From CAYLZO01 sp964387775 (GTDB lineage: Bacteria; Chloroflexota; Anaerolineae; JAAYZQ01): a stretch of 5,782 nucleotides of DNA. The DNA lies in NCBI GenBank assembly GCA_964387775.1, contig CAYLZO010000288.1:1-5782 (forward strand), written 5' to 3'. Positions 5,487-5,782 of the stretch are shown here, one piece after another. The notes under the pieces were generated by a model. That model was not told where the DNA came from. It was given only the letters and a program-made list of their open reading frames with translations, and did no database searches. Numbering within the stretch: the first letter of the stretch is position 1; every line of letters begins with the position of its first letter. Position numbers and translations under genes: made by a program.

Positions 5487-5515
5487 ATTATACTGCCTTT
5501 TGGCCTTTCTGGCAA
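5487..5515 (-). promoter_or_regulatory. Sigma70-type promoter of clpC
   Basis: On the minus strand TTGCCA (5515-5510), 17-nt spacer, TATAAT (5492-5487): a perfect -10 and a five-of-six -35 at ideal spacing. Transcription should start near 5480, giving a leader of about 147 nt. It lies after the terminator-like hairpin of the upstream gene, so clpC can be expressed independently. Confidence 0.8.
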
Positions 5516-5524
5516 AGGCCCGAT

Positions 5525-5559
5525 AGAGCAATAGCCGGGGGAGACCCCCGGCTCGCTCT
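5525..5559 (-). terminator. Terminator-like hairpin after the clpB-like gene
   Basis: AGCCGGGGG (5533-5541) and CCCCCGGCT (5545-5553) form a perfect 9-bp GC-rich stem with a 3-nt loop. It is extended by AGAGC (5525-5529) pairing with GCTCT (5555-5559) across a small internal loop. It begins 15 bp after the stop codon at 5575. No long T-run follows on the minus strand (TATTGCTCT), so termination may be partial. Confidence 0.65.
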
Positions 5560-5574
5560 GCTAATCCTGTGGCT

Positions 5575-5782
5575 CTACACCTCTTCAACAGCCCGTGCCA
5601 CCTGCTCGAAGGCTTCGCCCTGAGGCTCAGCCCGAAAGGTGAGGTGTCCGTCGCGGGCATCCACCCGCACCCGGTCGCCCTCGTGGAACTCGCCCTGGAG
5701 CAGCCGCAGCGCCAGCGGGTCCTGCACCCGGCGCTGGAGGACGCGCTTGAGCGGGCGGGCGCCAAAGGCCGGGTCGTAGCCC
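5575..5782 (-). CDS. clpB: ClpB-type Hsp100 ATPase, C-terminal fragment (cut by window edge)
   Basis: The frame is open from the right edge to TAG at 5577-5575, giving the last 68 residues. It begins GYDPAFGARPLKR, the sensor-2 region at the end of an AAA+ NBD2. It continues VLQRRVQDPLALRLLQGEF and GDRVRVDARDGHLTF, the standard C-terminal D2 small domain of Clp/Hsp100 ATPases. The pattern Q-R-x-V-x-D-P-L-A-x-x-L-L-x-G-E-F with a short basic-acidic tail resembles ClpB (disaggregase acting with DnaK) more than ClpC, but the diagnostic M-domain and ClpP loop lie outside the window, so a second ClpC/ClpA is possible. The gene precedes clpC on the same strand with 241 bp between them, a gap filled by a terminator-like hairpin and the clpC promoter. 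Confidence 0.85.
   Translation of the reverse strand, partial: GYDPAFGARPLKRVLQRRVQDPLALRLLQGEFHEGDRVRVDARDGHLTFRAEPQGEAFEQVARAVEEV

Noticed and set aside
5334..5574. HrcA CIRCE (TTAGCACTC-N9-GAGTGCTAA) or CtsR heptads upstream of clpC
   Set aside because: Neither consensus is found on reading both strands of the intergenic region.
1..5782. CRISPR array, rRNA, tRNA or insertion-sequence transposase gene
   Set aside because: There are no regularly spaced repeats, no recognisable RNA gene, and no transposase or integrase motif in any frame.

Overview
The window looks like a piece of a GC-rich bacterial chromosome, most likely from the Chloroflexota (Anaerolineae/Caldilineae type). The assignment is an inference. 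It rests on a tandem clpB-clpC arrangement, RHS (YD-repeat) core fragments in the style common in that phylum, a small free-standing C39-like peptidase gene and palindromic CCCTTCGA-type intergenic repeats. No taxonomic marker gene is present.

Right half (about 2844-5782, minus strand): this is housekeeping proteostasis. The 3' end of a ClpB/Hsp100-type disaggregase enters from the right edge (5575-5782) and is followed by a terminator-like hairpin (5525-5559). A strong sigma70-type promoter (TTGCCA-N17-TATAAT, 5487-5515) then drives a complete 829-aa ClpC, the unfoldase of the ClpCP protease. The predicted 5' leader of about 147 nt carries a 9-bp hairpin at its extreme 5' end and a possible 26-codon upstream ORF whose stop overlaps the clpC start (ATGA).

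Centre (about 1364-2370, minus strand): a two-gene cassette has its own promoter (TTGACT-N17-TACAAT) and a good Shine-Dalgarno. It encodes a 118-aa protein with a PepSY-like C-terminal pattern, then an overlapping 154-aa C39-like cysteine peptidase. An 84-bp palindromic element lies upstream of the promoter. A 55-bp direct repeat flanks the cassette (1174-1228 and 2448-2502).

Left part (1-1030, plus strand) is visibly AT-richer. It holds a 176-codon ORF resembling the C-terminal tip of an RHS-type protein and, 31 nt downstream, a 105-aa protein with two membrane segments, a plausible toxin-tip/immunity pair. Short RHS-core remnants on the plus strand at 960-1028 and 2706-2804 bracket the central cassette. 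The segment 1-2840 therefore reads as a remodelled accessory region, or RHS graveyard, next to the conserved clp genes.

Stretches 1029-1363 and 2503-2705 contain no gene I can support, only repeats and decayed sequence.
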